The position numbers and the translations under genes are program-made. This document shows positions 40,252-49,011 of a DNA stretch of 64,000 nucleotides, one piece after another. Location: positions 1 through 64,000 of the forward strand of contig CAMDNQ010000003.1 in NCBI GenBank assembly GCA_945903265.1, in the 5' to 3' direction. Origin of the DNA: Candidatus Sulfopaludibacter sp. SbA3. Its GTDB lineage: Bacteria > Acidobacteriota > Vicinamibacteria > Vicinamibacterales > UBA2999. Numbering within the stretch: position 1 is the first letter of the stretch; each line of letters starts with the position of its first letter. The notes beneath the pieces were generated by a model that was not told the DNA's origin, made no database searches, and saw only the letters and a list, made by a program, of their open reading frames with translations.

Positions 40252-41463
40252 ATGCCCGCCATTCTTTCCGGCATCACCGTCCTCGACTTTACGCGCGTCA
40301 TGTCGGGCCCCTACTGCACGCTGCAGCTGGCCGACATGGGGGCACGCGTCATCAAGATCGAGCACCCGGCACGCGGTGACGATACCCGCGCGTGGGGCCC
40401 ACCGTTTGTGGCCGGGGAAAGCGTCTATTTCCTCAGCGTCAACCGGAACAAGGAAAGCCTGACGCTCGACTTCAAGCAGCCCGAAGGACGGGCCATCCTC
40501 GAGTCGCTCCTGGGCGACGCCGACGTCCTCGTCGAGAACTTCCGGCCCGGCACGCTGGGCGCGGTCGGGCTGGACTACGCGGCGATGGCCACACGCTTTC
40601 CGCGCCTCGTCTACGCCTCGATCTCCGGCTACGGACACACCGGCCCGCTGCGCCATCTGCCGGGCTATGACGCCGTGTCGCAGGCCGAGGGCGGCCTCAT
40701 GAGCATTACCGGCGACGTCGAGGGCGCTCCATTCCGGCTAGGGCTCCCGATCGTCGACCTCGTGTCCGGGCTGTTCGCCGCGCAGGGCATCCTGCTGGCG
40801 CTGCTCGACCGGAAGACGACCGGGAAAGGTCGTCACGTCGATATTTCGATGCTGGATTCGGTCGCAGGCCTGCTGACCTATCAGGCGGCAAACTATTTCG
40901 CCACCGGCGAGAATCCGCCCCGCATGGGGAACGCGCACGCCAGCATCGTTCCGTACGGCACGTTCGACGTTCGCGACGGCCAGTTGATGCTCGCGATTGG
41001 CAATGACGACCAGTGGCGCCGGTTCTGCCGCGTGGCGGGCATCGACGACCTGGCCGGCGAGGCACGGTTCGCGACCAACCCGCAGCGCGTCGCCCACCGG
41101 GACGTCCTCTTGCCGATCCTCACGCCGATCCTGGCGTCACGCGATCGCGATGACTGGACCCGGCAGCTCCGCGAAGCCGGCGTGCCGTGCGGGGCCGTCC
41201 GCACCATCGGCGAAGCGATGGCCGATCCGCAGCTCGCCGCGCGCGGCATGATGACGACGCTCGATCACCCCACGGCAGGGGCGCTGCGTTTTCTCGGAAA
41301 CCCGGTGAAGTTTGCCGATGGCGAGCGCAGCGTTAGTCCCGGCGCTAATCCAGACGCCGACCGCGCCGCGCCCACACTCGGCCAGCACACGGCGTCGATT
41401 CTTGAAGAGCTGGGTATGAACGCCGCGGAGATCGAGGATCTCCGCGGCAAGAAAGTCGTCTAG
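40252..41463 (+). CDS. CoA transferase family III (CaiB/BaiF)
   Basis: 403 residues, moving CoA between carboxylic acids. The N-terminal GITVLDFTRVMSGPYCTLQLADMGA and VIKIEHPARGDDTR are the classic class III signature. The ENFRPGTL motif near residue 97 and GYDAVSQAEGGLMSITGD (with the catalytic Asp) follow. Substrate unknown. It is separated from the ALDH/ACAD operon by two oppositely oriented genes, so linkage to it is only suggestive. Start ATG 40252. Confidence 0.92.
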   Translation: MPAILSGITVLDFTRVMSGPYCTLQLADMGARVIKIEHPARGDDTRAWGPPFVAGESVYFLSVNRNKESLTLDFKQPEGRAILESLLGDADVLVENFRPGTLGAVGLDYAAMATRFPRLVYASISGYGHTGPLRHLPGYDAVSQAEGGLMSITGDVEGAPFRLGLPIVDLVSGLFAAQGILLALLDRKTTGKGRHVDISMLDSVAGLLTYQAANYFATGENPPRMGNAHASIVPYGTFDVRDGQLMLAIGNDDQWRRFCRVAGIDDLAGEARFATNPQRVAHRDVLLPILTPILASRDRDDWTRQLREAGVPCGAVRTIGEAMADPQLAARGMMTTLDHPTAGALRFLGNPVKFADGERSVSPGANPDADRAAPTLGQHTASILEELGMNAAEIEDLRGKKVV

Positions 41464-41496
41464 GCCCCTTTTCTACCAGCAGCGCGACGAACAGCG

Positions 41497-42564
41497 CTAC
41501 GAACAGCGCCGCTCGACGATCTGGGCGCGCTTTTCCTTGAACGCCATCACCCACTCGTCGACGGCCGCCAGCCCCGAACGGGCGTCCTCGGGCGCGCGCG
41601 CCCGCAGGTGGATCCTCGCCGCCTCGAACATCGCGCGCAGCTGATCGTCCGACAGCTGTGTCATGAGGTCGGCAAGAAACTGCCGCCCCTCTTCGCTGAT
41701 GACCGGCTCCTTCAGCGTGCCGGTGAACGACCCGGACAGGTTCCCGACGCACCCGGTGGGGCCCTTCCAGATGTCGACCGCCTGCCACTCCGCGAGGTTG
41801 ACGCTCCCACGCGGCTGCTGGTTCCACCGATTCGCTTTGCCCCAGGTGATGCCAAGGTCATTGATCATCATGAGCGGCTGCGCGCACGCGCCCGCGCTCG
41901 CCGGTTCGAGGCAGACGATCCGCTGCTGCACCGGCTTGCTGTCACTATGCTGCAGGAACACCGCGAGCAGCGTCAGCGCGTCACGTTCGGCGAGAGTCGC
42001 GCCGCCCGATTCCTCGTCTACGAGCTCGAGCTCGCGCCATTTCCAATCGGCAAACAGCTCATCGTGGCCGAATTTCCGCTCGACCGCGGCGGGGTCCAGG
42101 ATGCGGTCGCCGTTGTCCCGGACGATGCCGCCGACCTGCGCGGGACAGCCCTGGCAGATGACCCGCACCGAATACATGCGATCGGCGCCAAACCCGAGCG
42201 CCCAGAGAAGCCGCGAGGACATGACTTCGCCGTACACCTCGCCGTTCGTGCCGCCGTATTTGACTTTCAACTCGTCGCCGTCGGCCGTCACACACGTGAA
42301 CTTCGGCGACATGCCGTTCATCTTCTTGTCGAGGTATTTACACGTAATCGTCGCGCCGAGTGGGAACGAGCCAGGCTCGCTAGGTCCCGCCTTCAGGTCC
42401 AGCGATGCGATATCCATCGGGATCCACACCTTCGATCGCGCGATGACCGTTGCTCGGGTCTCCGCAGCGCGGGTATCTGCCTGCGCGGCGGTCCCCTCGA
42501 CCGACATCAGAACGCCGCCGACGACCGACAACAGCGAGACGAGATACAGGCGTAGCGTCCTCAT
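41497..42564 (-). CDS. Exported protein of unknown function with kinase-like motifs
   Basis: 355 residues with a signal peptide (MRTLRLYLVSLLSVVGGVLMSVEGTAAQ). Conserved-looking features: LLWALGFGADRMYSVRVICQGCP, a segment HSDSKPVQQRIVCLEP and NDLGITWGKANRWN. The HSD-x-K followed 40 residues later by NDLG resembles the catalytic and metal-binding loops of atypical kinases (HipA/Fam20/PI3K-like), but a nucleotide-binding loop is not evident, so this is only a suggestion. Similar conserved hypotheticals recur in Acidobacteriota. Start ATG 42564; no operon partner. Confidence 0.6.
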   Translation of the reverse strand: MRTLRLYLVSLLSVVGGVLMSVEGTAAQADTRAAETRATVIARSKVWIPMDIASLDLKAGPSEPGSFPLGATITCKYLDKKMNGMSPKFTCVTADGDELKVKYGGTNGEVYGEVMSSRLLWALGFGADRMYSVRVICQGCPAQVGGIVRDNGDRILDPAAVERKFGHDELFADWKWRELELVDEESGGATLAERDALTLLAVFLQHSDSKPVQQRIVCLEPASAGACAQPLMMINDLGITWGKANRWNQQPRGSVNLAEWQAVDIWKGPTGCVGNLSGSFTGTLKEPVISEEGRQFLADLMTQLSDDQLRAMFEAARIHLRARAPEDARSGLAAVDEWVMAFKEKRAQIVERRCS

Positions 42565-42617
42565 AACGGTCGAGCCTCCGGCCTAGATCAGTGCAAGCCG
42601 CTTTCCAGATCGCGCGC

Positions 42618-42666
42618 TGAAACGCGCGCTACGTCTGAGTTGTAGAGCGCAGGCTTTAGCCTGCGC
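42618..42666. repeat. REP-like palindromic element, copy 2
   Basis: GTTGTAGAGCGC followed by a perfect hairpin GCGCAGGCT-TT-AGCCTGCGC (42647-42666), preceded by an inverted GCGCGC pair (CGCGCGCTGAAACGCGCGCT). The core GCAGGCTT..AAGCCTGC and the GTTGTAGAGCGC flank match the element at 37921-37963. It overlaps the end of the FMN reductase gene and provides its stop codon (TAA at 42658-42656). Confidence 0.75.
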
Positions 42667-43219
42667 GGAGGGCCGCCAGAGCTGCTGCCCAACGGCCGAG
42701 CTCGTCGAGCATGGCTGCGGCTGACTTGTCGTGCACGTCCGTATGCTTGAAGGCGCCGCCTTCGACCAGCTTGGCGACGAAGGGGATGTTCACCGCCTCG
42801 ACGATCGGCACCATCCTGAGGGCCGCCAGGGTTTGTTTGGTCATCTGTACCGCGCGCATCCCGCCGGACACGCCGCCGTAGCTGACGAATCCCGCCGGCT
42901 TGTACGCCCATTCCGCCGACAGGTAATCCAGCGCATTCAGCAGCGCGGGCGCGGTGCTGTAGTTGTACTCGGGCGTCACGAATACAAACGCGTCGAATCG
43001 CGCGACGATGGCGCTCCAGGCCTTCTGCTGTTCGCTCTCGTACTGCTGCAGACGGGGATGCGTGCGCTCCGCAAACATCGGCAGGCCGATGATCTTCAGA
43101 TCCAGAAGCTCGACGTCGAAGCCCGCATGCTGACGCGCGCGCTCGACGAACCACTCCGCGATCGGCAAGCCGACGCGCCCCTCACGAACACTGCCAATCA
43201 CCACACCAAGCTTCGGCAT
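42656..43219 (-). CDS. NADPH-dependent FMN reductase family protein
   Basis: 187-residue flavodoxin-fold oxidoreductase. The N-terminal phosphate-binding loop reads VVIGSVREGRVGLPIAEWF, and the family motif FVTPEYNYSTAPALLNALDYL is intact, as is KPAGFVSYGGVSGGMRA. Members reduce flavins, quinones or azo dyes. I chose ATG 43219 because the conserved MPKLGVVIGS starts there. The last codons (ending LAALRAG) come from an inserted palindromic repeat, which may have trimmed or replaced the original C-terminus. Divergent from the alcohol dehydrogenase gene. Confidence 0.88.
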   Translation of the reverse strand: MPKLGVVIGSVREGRVGLPIAEWFVERARQHAGFDVELLDLKIIGLPMFAERTHPRLQQYESEQQKAWSAIVARFDAFVFVTPEYNYSTAPALLNALDYLSAEWAYKPAGFVSYGGVSGGMRAVQMTKQTLAALRMVPIVEAVNIPFVAKLVEGGAFKHTDVHDKSAAAMLDELGRWAAALAALRAG

Positions 43220-43228
43220 ACCGCGCAG

Positions 43229-43234
43229 TATACT
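43229..43234 (+). promoter_or_regulatory. TATACT -10 box upstream of the catabolic operon
   Basis: TATACT ends 10 bases before ATG 43245. AGTATACT is itself palindromic, so it can serve the divergent reductase too. The transcript would be nearly leaderless. No clear -35 box. Confidence 0.35.
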
Positions 43235-43244
43235 GAACGTTTCC

Positions 43245-44255
43245 ATGCAAGCTTTAGTGCTGCAGCGCGCCGGTGAGCTGGCGGTCGCAGAAGTCGAGAC
43301 TCCCCAGCCGCGCCGCGATGACGTGCTCGTGCGCGTCCGTCACAGCGGCATCTGCGGCACCGACCTGAAGATTTTTACCGGCGCCGTGCCCGTGACGTAT
43401 CCCCTCATCATGGGGCACGAGATGGCGGGCGACGTTGTCTCTGGCGGGGACGGCCTGGTGACGCCGGGGCAGCGTGTGCTTGTCGATCCGGTGCTCTTCT
43501 GCGGCACGTGTGTGGATTGCCGCGCCGGCCGGACCAACCTGTGTGCCAACGGCGGGATCATCGGCCGAGAAGTCAACGGCGGTTTCGCCGAGTTCGTCAC
43601 GGCACCGCGCACCCACGTGCATGTCCTGCCGGACGCCATCGACACACGGAGTGCGCCGGCGATCCAGGTGCTGACGACCTGCCTCCACGCGCAGCGGCGC
43701 GCCGCTGTCGGGTCGGGGCAGTCCGTGGCGGTGGTCGGCCTCGGGGTGTCAGGCCAGCTGCACGCGCAGCTCGCACGCGCCCGGGGCGCGGCGCTGGTGA
43801 TCGGCTTGAGCCGCAGCGCGTGGAAACGTCAGGTCGCCGAGCGGCTCGGGGCACACCTCACCTCGTCCAGCGGCGACGCGGCGGTCGCCGCCGTCAGGAA
43901 CGCCACGGGCGGCCACGGGGCGGATGTCGTCATCGAATGCACGGGCCACATGAAGGCCCTCGCCGATGCCATCGCCATGGTGCGCCCCGGCGGCACGATC
44001 GTGCTGTTCGGCATCTACACCGACCGCGAGGCCGCCCTGCCGTTCTACCAGCTGTATTTCAAGGAACCCACCATCGTGAGCGCGCGGGCGGCGAGACCAG
44101 AGGATTTCCCGGAGTCGATCGCCCTCGTCGCGGGCGGAGCCATCTCGATCTCCCCTCTTATTACGCACACCGTTCCGGTCACGCAGCTGCGCGAGGCGCT
44201 CGCCATGCTGGAAGACGACGTAGATGGACGGATGAAGATCATCCTGGAGCACTGA
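43245..44255 (+). CDS. Zinc-dependent alcohol dehydrogenase (MDR family), first gene of catabolic operon
   Basis: 336 residues. Catalytic zinc ligands in HSGICGTDLK and MGHEMAG, structural zinc cysteines in CGTCVDCRAGRTNLC, and the Rossmann loop VVGLGVSGQLHAQLA. It would oxidise an alcohol to aldehyde or ketone with NAD(P). The ALDH gene begins five bases after its stop, which suggests alcohol-to-acid conversion in one pathway. Start ATG 43245. Confidence 0.92.
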   Translation: MQALVLQRAGELAVAEVETPQPRRDDVLVRVRHSGICGTDLKIFTGAVPVTYPLIMGHEMAGDVVSGGDGLVTPGQRVLVDPVLFCGTCVDCRAGRTNLCANGGIIGREVNGGFAEFVTAPRTHVHVLPDAIDTRSAPAIQVLTTCLHAQRRAAVGSGQSVAVVGLGVSGQLHAQLARARGAALVIGLSRSAWKRQVAERLGAHLTSSSGDAAVAAVRNATGGHGADVVIECTGHMKALADAIAMVRPGGTIVLFGIYTDREAALPFYQLYFKEPTIVSARAARPEDFPESIALVAGGAISISPLITHTVPVTQLREALAMLEDDVDGRMKIILEH

Positions 44256-44260
44256 TTTCG

Positions 44261-45742
44261 GTGAAGACCTGTGGCCTCTGGATCAACGGCTCTGAAGTCG
44301 CCGCCGCCGCGGGCGCGACGTTCGAGGTCGAAAACCCCGCGAACAAGCAGGTCATCGCGCGGGTGGCCGAGGGACGGGCCGAAGACGTCGACGCCGCGGT
44401 CGCCGCAGCCCGGAAAGCGTTCGAGACCTGGGGCCGCACGTCTGCGACGGAGCGCTTCCACCTCCTGTGCAACGTCGCGGCGCTTATTACCAAGAACGCG
44501 GACGAACTCGCCCGCTGGGAAACCCTCGCGACCGGCCGCCCGATTCGGGAAATGGCTGCCCAGGTCGCGCGTCTGAGCGACTTCTTCGAATATTTCGCGG
44601 CCACGGCCCGAGTTGCGGAAGGCGAGGTGACACCGTTCGCCGGGCCGTACCTCAATTACACGCGCCACGTCCCGCTCGGTGTCGTCGGCCTCATCACGCC
44701 CTGGAACCATCCGCTCCTGATCCTCACGAAAAAGCTGGCGCCGGCGCTCGCGGCCGGCAACACCGTGGTGATCAAGCCTTCGGAACTGACGCCGACGACG
44801 ACCATCGATCTCGCCCGCCTGTTCAAGGAAGCCGGCTTCCCCGACGGCGTCGTCAACGTCGTGCCGGGTTTCGGGCCGACGGCCGGCCGGCGGCTCGCAT
44901 CGCATCCCGTCGTGCAGAAGGTCGATCTGACGGGTGGCGGAGAGTCAGGCGCGCTCGTCGGTTCGCAGGCAGCGGGTCACATTGCCGCTGTATCACTCGA
45001 ACTCGGCGGCAATACCCCGATCCTGGTTTTCGAGGATGCAGACCTGAATGAGGCGGCGGCAGGCGCCGCGTTCGCGGCCTATATCGCGGCCGGCCAGAGC
45101 TGCGTGGCGGGGGCGCGACTCATCGTGCACGAGCGGGTGCACGACGCGTTTGCGGCGGAGCTCGCCCGGCGCGCCAGCCTGATCCGCGTGGGCGACCCGC
45201 TCGATCCCGACACGCAGCTGGGACCTGTCGCGTCCTGCAAGCAGTTCGACCGCGTGCTCGCCTACATCCAGCGCGGCGTGGAGGAGGGAGCGCGGATTCT
45301 CACCGGCGGCCAGGCGGTGACCACACCCCCATTCGATCGCGGTTATCACATCGCTCCGACGGTCTTCGTTGATGTGCGGCCGACCATGACGATCGCGCAT
45401 GAAGAAATCTTCGGCCCGGTCACGACGATCACGAAAGTCTCGAGCGAAGCGGAGGCAATCGCCGTCGCCAACGACAGCCGCTACGGCCTGGGCGCGGCAA
45501 TCTGGACGCGCGACGTCGCGCGCGCTCATCGCGTCGCCCACGCGCTCGAATCGGGGGTCGTCTGGATCAACGACCATCATCGGATCGATCCCGCCATGCC
45601 GTGGGGCGGATTCAAGGAAAGCAGCATCGGCCGAGAGGTGGGGCTCCAGGCCTACCGTGCGTATACCCAGACCCAGACGGTTGTCGTCAAACTGACAAAT
45701 GAACCCTTTGATTGGTACGGAGGCGGATCCCGGTACTCATGA
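44261..45742 (+). CDS. Aldehyde dehydrogenase
   Basis: 493 residues, NAD(P)-dependent oxidation of an aldehyde to acid. Landmarks: VGLITPWNHPLLILTKKLAPALAAGNT, the general base in SLELGGNTPILVF, catalytic Cys in AAGQSCVAGARLIVHE, and EEIFGPVTTITK. It resembles hydroxymuconic-semialdehyde and betaine-aldehyde types. In place of the usual GSTxVG, the coenzyme loop reads GGGESGALVG, which is unusual. GTG 44261 lies five bases after the ADH stop; its own stop overlaps the next start as ATGA. Confidence 0.93.
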   Translation: MKTCGLWINGSEVAAAAGATFEVENPANKQVIARVAEGRAEDVDAAVAAARKAFETWGRTSATERFHLLCNVAALITKNADELARWETLATGRPIREMAAQVARLSDFFEYFAATARVAEGEVTPFAGPYLNYTRHVPLGVVGLITPWNHPLLILTKKLAPALAAGNTVVIKPSELTPTTTIDLARLFKEAGFPDGVVNVVPGFGPTAGRRLASHPVVQKVDLTGGGESGALVGSQAAGHIAAVSLELGGNTPILVFEDADLNEAAAGAAFAAYIAAGQSCVAGARLIVHERVHDAFAAELARRASLIRVGDPLDPDTQLGPVASCKQFDRVLAYIQRGVEEGARILTGGQAVTTPPFDRGYHIAPTVFVDVRPTMTIAHEEIFGPVTTITKVSSEAEAIAVANDSRYGLGAAIWTRDVARAHRVAHALESGVVWINDHHRIDPAMPWGGFKESSIGREVGLQAYRAYTQTQTVVVKLTNEPFDWYGGGSRYS

Positions 45743-46926
45743 CTTCATCAGCTGCGTCGCAATCCCCTGTCGATATCGCCCGTGAATTCGTCCGGACGGT
45801 CGTGGCACCCGCGGCTGCGGGCCTCGATAAACAGGTCAACCCCGAAGATTGCTTTTCCTGGGACATCGTCGAGGAAGGCAGCCGCCGAGGGCTGCGCACC
45901 CTGACGCTCCTGCCCGAATTCGGCGGTGCGGGCGCCGATTGTGCGACGACCGCGAAGGTCGTCGAAGAGATCGCTCGAGGCGACATGGGCGTCTCCGTCG
46001 TGTTTGCGCAGACGCTGAAGCTGATTCAATCGCTCCAGGGCGCCGCCAACGACGACCAGCGCGCGAGGTGGCTGCCGAAGTTGAGAGACGACGATCGTGC
46101 GCTGATGGCGATCGGGATGACGGAGCCGACGAACGCCTCCAACTACATCATTCCGTACGGGCCCGCATCGTTCGTGACCAAGGCGACACGCAAAGGCAAG
46201 GGCTGGGTGATCAACGGCAAGAAGCGGTTCATCTCCAACGGAAACCGCGCGAAGGTGTACCTGCTGTTTGCGCAGACGGATCCGGACGTGGGCCTCAACC
46301 AGGGATCCAGCTGCTTCATCATCGAGCGCGGCACACCCGGCTTCACCACCGGCCACGTCGAAGACAAGATGGGCGAACGGCTGGCCAACAACGCGGAGCT
46401 GATCTTCAACGACTGCTTTGTGCCTGGCGAAGACGTCCTCGGCGAGGTCGACAGGGGCTTCGACGTGATTTCGCAGTTCTTTCCGGCCAGCAACGCGTAC
46501 GCAGCCGCAAGCGTCCTCGGGGTCGCGGTCGCCGCGTACGACCGGTCGCTGAAATGGACCAGCGAGCGGGTCCAGGGCGGCAGGAAGCTGATCGAGCACG
46601 ACATCGTGGCCGCGCAGCTGGCAGAGATGCTGATGAACATCGACGCCGCGCGCGCCTACATCCATCACGCCGCCTGGAAGGCGGACCACCGCGAGACGGG
46701 GTGGGACCCGACGCTCGGATCGCTCCCCAAGGTCTTCGCGTCGGAAGTGTCGTGGAAAGTCGTCACCAAGGCACTCGAGATCCATGGCGCCTGGGGTTAC
46801 ATGCGGGACCTGGGTTTCGAGAAGCTGGTGCGCGACGCGGCCTGCTTCATCCACTCCGACGGCGTGAACAGGACGCTTCTCCTGAAGGCCGCGCAGTCGA
46901 TTCGCGCCAGCGTGCTTGCCGGATGA
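45739..46926 (+). CDS. Acyl-CoA dehydrogenase family protein
   Basis: 395-residue flavoprotein that introduces an alpha-beta double bond into an acyl-CoA. The signature FAD/substrate regions are seen: LPEFGGAGADC, IGMTEPTNASNY (a variant of the usual A-x-TEP-x-AGSD), GWVINGKKRFISNGNRA, and the C-terminal LEIHGAWGYMRDLGFEKLVRDA where the second Gly/Tyr/Arg pattern is normal. ATG 45739 overlaps the ALDH stop by four bases. Substrate unknown; the altered TEP-x-AGSD motif suggests an unusual acyl chain. Confidence 0.9.
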   Translation: MTSSAASQSPVDIAREFVRTVVAPAAAGLDKQVNPEDCFSWDIVEEGSRRGLRTLTLLPEFGGAGADCATTAKVVEEIARGDMGVSVVFAQTLKLIQSLQGAANDDQRARWLPKLRDDDRALMAIGMTEPTNASNYIIPYGPASFVTKATRKGKGWVINGKKRFISNGNRAKVYLLFAQTDPDVGLNQGSSCFIIERGTPGFTTGHVEDKMGERLANNAELIFNDCFVPGEDVLGEVDRGFDVISQFFPASNAYAAASVLGVAVAAYDRSLKWTSERVQGGRKLIEHDIVAAQLAEMLMNIDAARAYIHHAAWKADHRETGWDPTLGSLPKVFASEVSWKVVTKALEIHGAWGYMRDLGFEKLVRDAACFIHSDGVNRTLLLKAAQSIRASVLAG

Positions 46927-47906
46927 TCGACATCCACACCCATTTCATCCCGCCGGAGTTTGTCGGCGATGCGCGGGCCGGGCGCGCGCTCGATCGCATT
47001 ACCGTCGAGCACCGGGACGGCGCCGAATGGCTGGCGCACCCGCAGGGCTACCGGTACCCACTGTCACCGGAGTTCTTCGACGTCCAGGCGAAGCATCGGG
47101 AGATGGATCGGCTCGGCATCGACCGCGCCGTGCTCTCCCTGACCCCGACACTCTTCTTCTACTGGCTCGAAGCGGCGGCCGCGCGGGAGTTCTGCCAGCA
47201 GGCGAATGATTCGATGGCCACCTTCGTGGCGCAGTCGGACCGGCTCGACGGCGTGGCGGTGGTTCCGCTCCAGGATCCCGAAGCGGCGACCGCGGAACTG
47301 CGCCGCGCCGTGACCGAGCTCGGGCTGTGCGGCGTCGAGATCGGCACGACGATGGAGGATGTGCCGCTGGACGACCGGCGGTTCGACGGGTTTTTCGACG
47401 CCGTGGAGGCACTCGATGTGCCAGTGATCCTGCATCCGTATTACGTCGGCGTCCGGAAGCAGCTCGCCGACTTCTACATGACGAACCTCACCGGCAATCC
47501 GCTCGAGACCTGCATCGCTGCCAGCCGGCTGATCCTGTCCGGGTTTTTCGATCGGCACCCGCGGCTGAAGGTCGTGCTGGTGCACTCGGGCGGATTCATG
47601 CCGTTCCAGATTGGCCGGCTCGATCACGGCTTCCGCGTGCGCCCGGAAACGAAAGCGGCGATTCGATCGGCTCCATCCACTTATCTCCGCCGGTTCTGGT
47701 ACGACACCATCACGCACGCCAGCACACCGCTGAAGTTCCTGATCGAGCTGGCCGGCAAGGACCGCGTGGTCCTGGGCACTGATCTCCCCTTCGACATGGC
47801 GGACGTGCGGTTCCAGCAGTACTTTTCCGAGGCGGGTCTCTCGCCGGACGTCCTGAACGCGGTCACCACGGATAACGCGATACAACTCTTTCGCCTGACC
47901 ACATGA
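46923..47906 (+). CDS. ACMSD-type amidohydrolase family protein
   Basis: 327 residues, TIM-barrel metal enzyme related to 2-amino-3-carboxymuconate-6-semialdehyde decarboxylase and other non-oxidative decarboxylases. Metal ligands: HxH in MIDIHTHFIPP, a His in VILHPYYVG, His in VVLVHSGGFMPFQIGRL and Asp in VLGTDLPFDM. ATG 46923 overlaps the ACAD stop as ATGA. With ALDH and ADH beside it, decarboxylation or hydrolysis of an aromatic-ring cleavage product is a reasonable guess, but no ring-cleaving dioxygenase is in the window. Confidence 0.9.
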   Translation: MIDIHTHFIPPEFVGDARAGRALDRITVEHRDGAEWLAHPQGYRYPLSPEFFDVQAKHREMDRLGIDRAVLSLTPTLFFYWLEAAAAREFCQQANDSMATFVAQSDRLDGVAVVPLQDPEAATAELRRAVTELGLCGVEIGTTMEDVPLDDRRFDGFFDAVEALDVPVILHPYYVGVRKQLADFYMTNLTGNPLETCIAASRLILSGFFDRHPRLKVVLVHSGGFMPFQIGRLDHGFRVRPETKAAIRSAPSTYLRRFWYDTITHASTPLKFLIELAGKDRVVLGTDLPFDMADVRFQQYFSEAGLSPDVLNAVTTDNAIQLFRLTT

Positions 47907-48940
47907 AGGTCACCGGCTACCGGATCCACGAGTGGGGCGGCCCGCTCCGCTGGGAGTCGTTCGACATTCCGGCGCCGACAGCCGGCGAGGTGCTGATTCG
48001 CGTGGAGGCCTGCGGCATCGGCCTCACCGTCCTCAATTGCATCCGCGGCGATCTGGCCAACGACACGGCCAGCCTGCCTCGCGTCCCTGGCCACGAGATT
48101 GTCGGGCGCATCGAGGCCATCGGCGACGACGTCGCGGGCCCCACCATCGGCCAGCGCGTCATGGCGTACTTCTATCTCGTCTGCGGGCGATGCCCCGCCT
48201 GCACGGCGGGACAGGATTCGCTCTGCGCCAACCTCGCTGGATGGGTCGGCGTGCATCGTGACGGCGGGTACGCCCCCTTCACGATCCTGCCGGCCGGCAA
48301 CGCGATCCCACTGCCCGATTCGATTCCGGCCGCGCAGGCCACCGCCATTCCCGACGCGATCGCGACTCCCCTTCACGTGTGCAAGACGCGCGCGCGCATC
48401 CAGCAGGGTGACCGCGTGGCCGTCATCGCGGCTGGTGGCGGCGTCGGCATTCACATGGTGGAGATGGCGGCGCATTTCGGCGCCCGCGTCGCAGGGCTCG
48501 AAGCCAGCGAGGCCAAGTTCGACGCCATCCGGACAGCGGGAGGAACTGCAGTGCTCTCGCGCTCGTTTGACGCGGTCGATCTCAGGCCCGCCTGGGACGG
48601 CGAGCCGCCGACGGTGGTCATCGATCTCCTCGGCTCGCGCGACAGCGTCACATGGGCGCTGCAGGTTCTTCCGCTCGGCGGCCGTCTGGTGCTGCTGACC
48701 ACATTCCGGGACGTCGAAGCGATCCTGAGCCCGCGCGACATGGTGCTCCGGGAGGTGACCATCCTCGGATCACGCTACGCCACGAAAGCGGAGCTCCGCG
48801 AATCAGCAGCACTGGTTGCGTCCGGAAAGATTCACCCCGTCGTCAGCGCCGTTGTCGGCCCTGAGGGAATAGAAGAGGTCCACGGCGCATTGAGAAACGG
48901 CACCCTGGTGGGGCGAGGCGCGGTGGATTGGAACGTCTGA
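47903..48940 (+). CDS. Zinc-binding alcohol dehydrogenase, last gene of catabolic operon
   Basis: 345 residues. VPGHEIVGRIEAIG, structural zinc cluster CGRCPACTAGQDSLC, and Rossmann loop AAGGGVGIHMVEMAA. The position of the first catalytic Cys reads EACGIGLTVLNCIRGD rather than the common CG-x-C-x-x-D, so zinc coordination may differ. ATG 47903 overlaps the amidohydrolase stop (ATGA). The stop codon lies within the inverted-repeat element 48935-48965 that serves the next gene. Confidence 0.88.
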   Translation: MKVTGYRIHEWGGPLRWESFDIPAPTAGEVLIRVEACGIGLTVLNCIRGDLANDTASLPRVPGHEIVGRIEAIGDDVAGPTIGQRVMAYFYLVCGRCPACTAGQDSLCANLAGWVGVHRDGGYAPFTILPAGNAIPLPDSIPAAQATAIPDAIATPLHVCKTRARIQQGDRVAVIAAGGGVGIHMVEMAAHFGARVAGLEASEAKFDAIRTAGGTAVLSRSFDAVDLRPAWDGEPPTVVIDLLGSRDSVTWALQVLPLGGRLVLLTTFRDVEAILSPRDMVLREVTILGSRYATKAELRESAALVASGKIHPVVSAVVGPEGIEEVHGALRNGTLVGRGAVDWNV

Positions 48941-48997
48941 AGATTGCCTGAATTCTTCGTCAGACAGCCCGGCATCGTCGAACCATGACCGTATAAT
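48935..48997 (+). promoter_or_regulatory. 31-bp inverted-repeat element A plus -10 box, upstream of GOLD-like member 3
   Basis: The element (48935-48965) begins GTCTGAAGATT, has three variable bases, then TGAATTCTTCGTCAGAC; the outer ends GTCTGA/TCAGAC are inverted. After 26 bases comes a perfect TATAAT (48992-48997), giving a start near 49004 and a leader of about 7 bases. There is no -35 box at 17 bp, so the element looks like an activator site adjoining the -35 position. A copy with two mismatches (element B) lies at 51661-51691 on the other strand. Confidence 0.6.
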
Positions 48998-49011
48998 CGC
49001 GGTAGGCAGCC

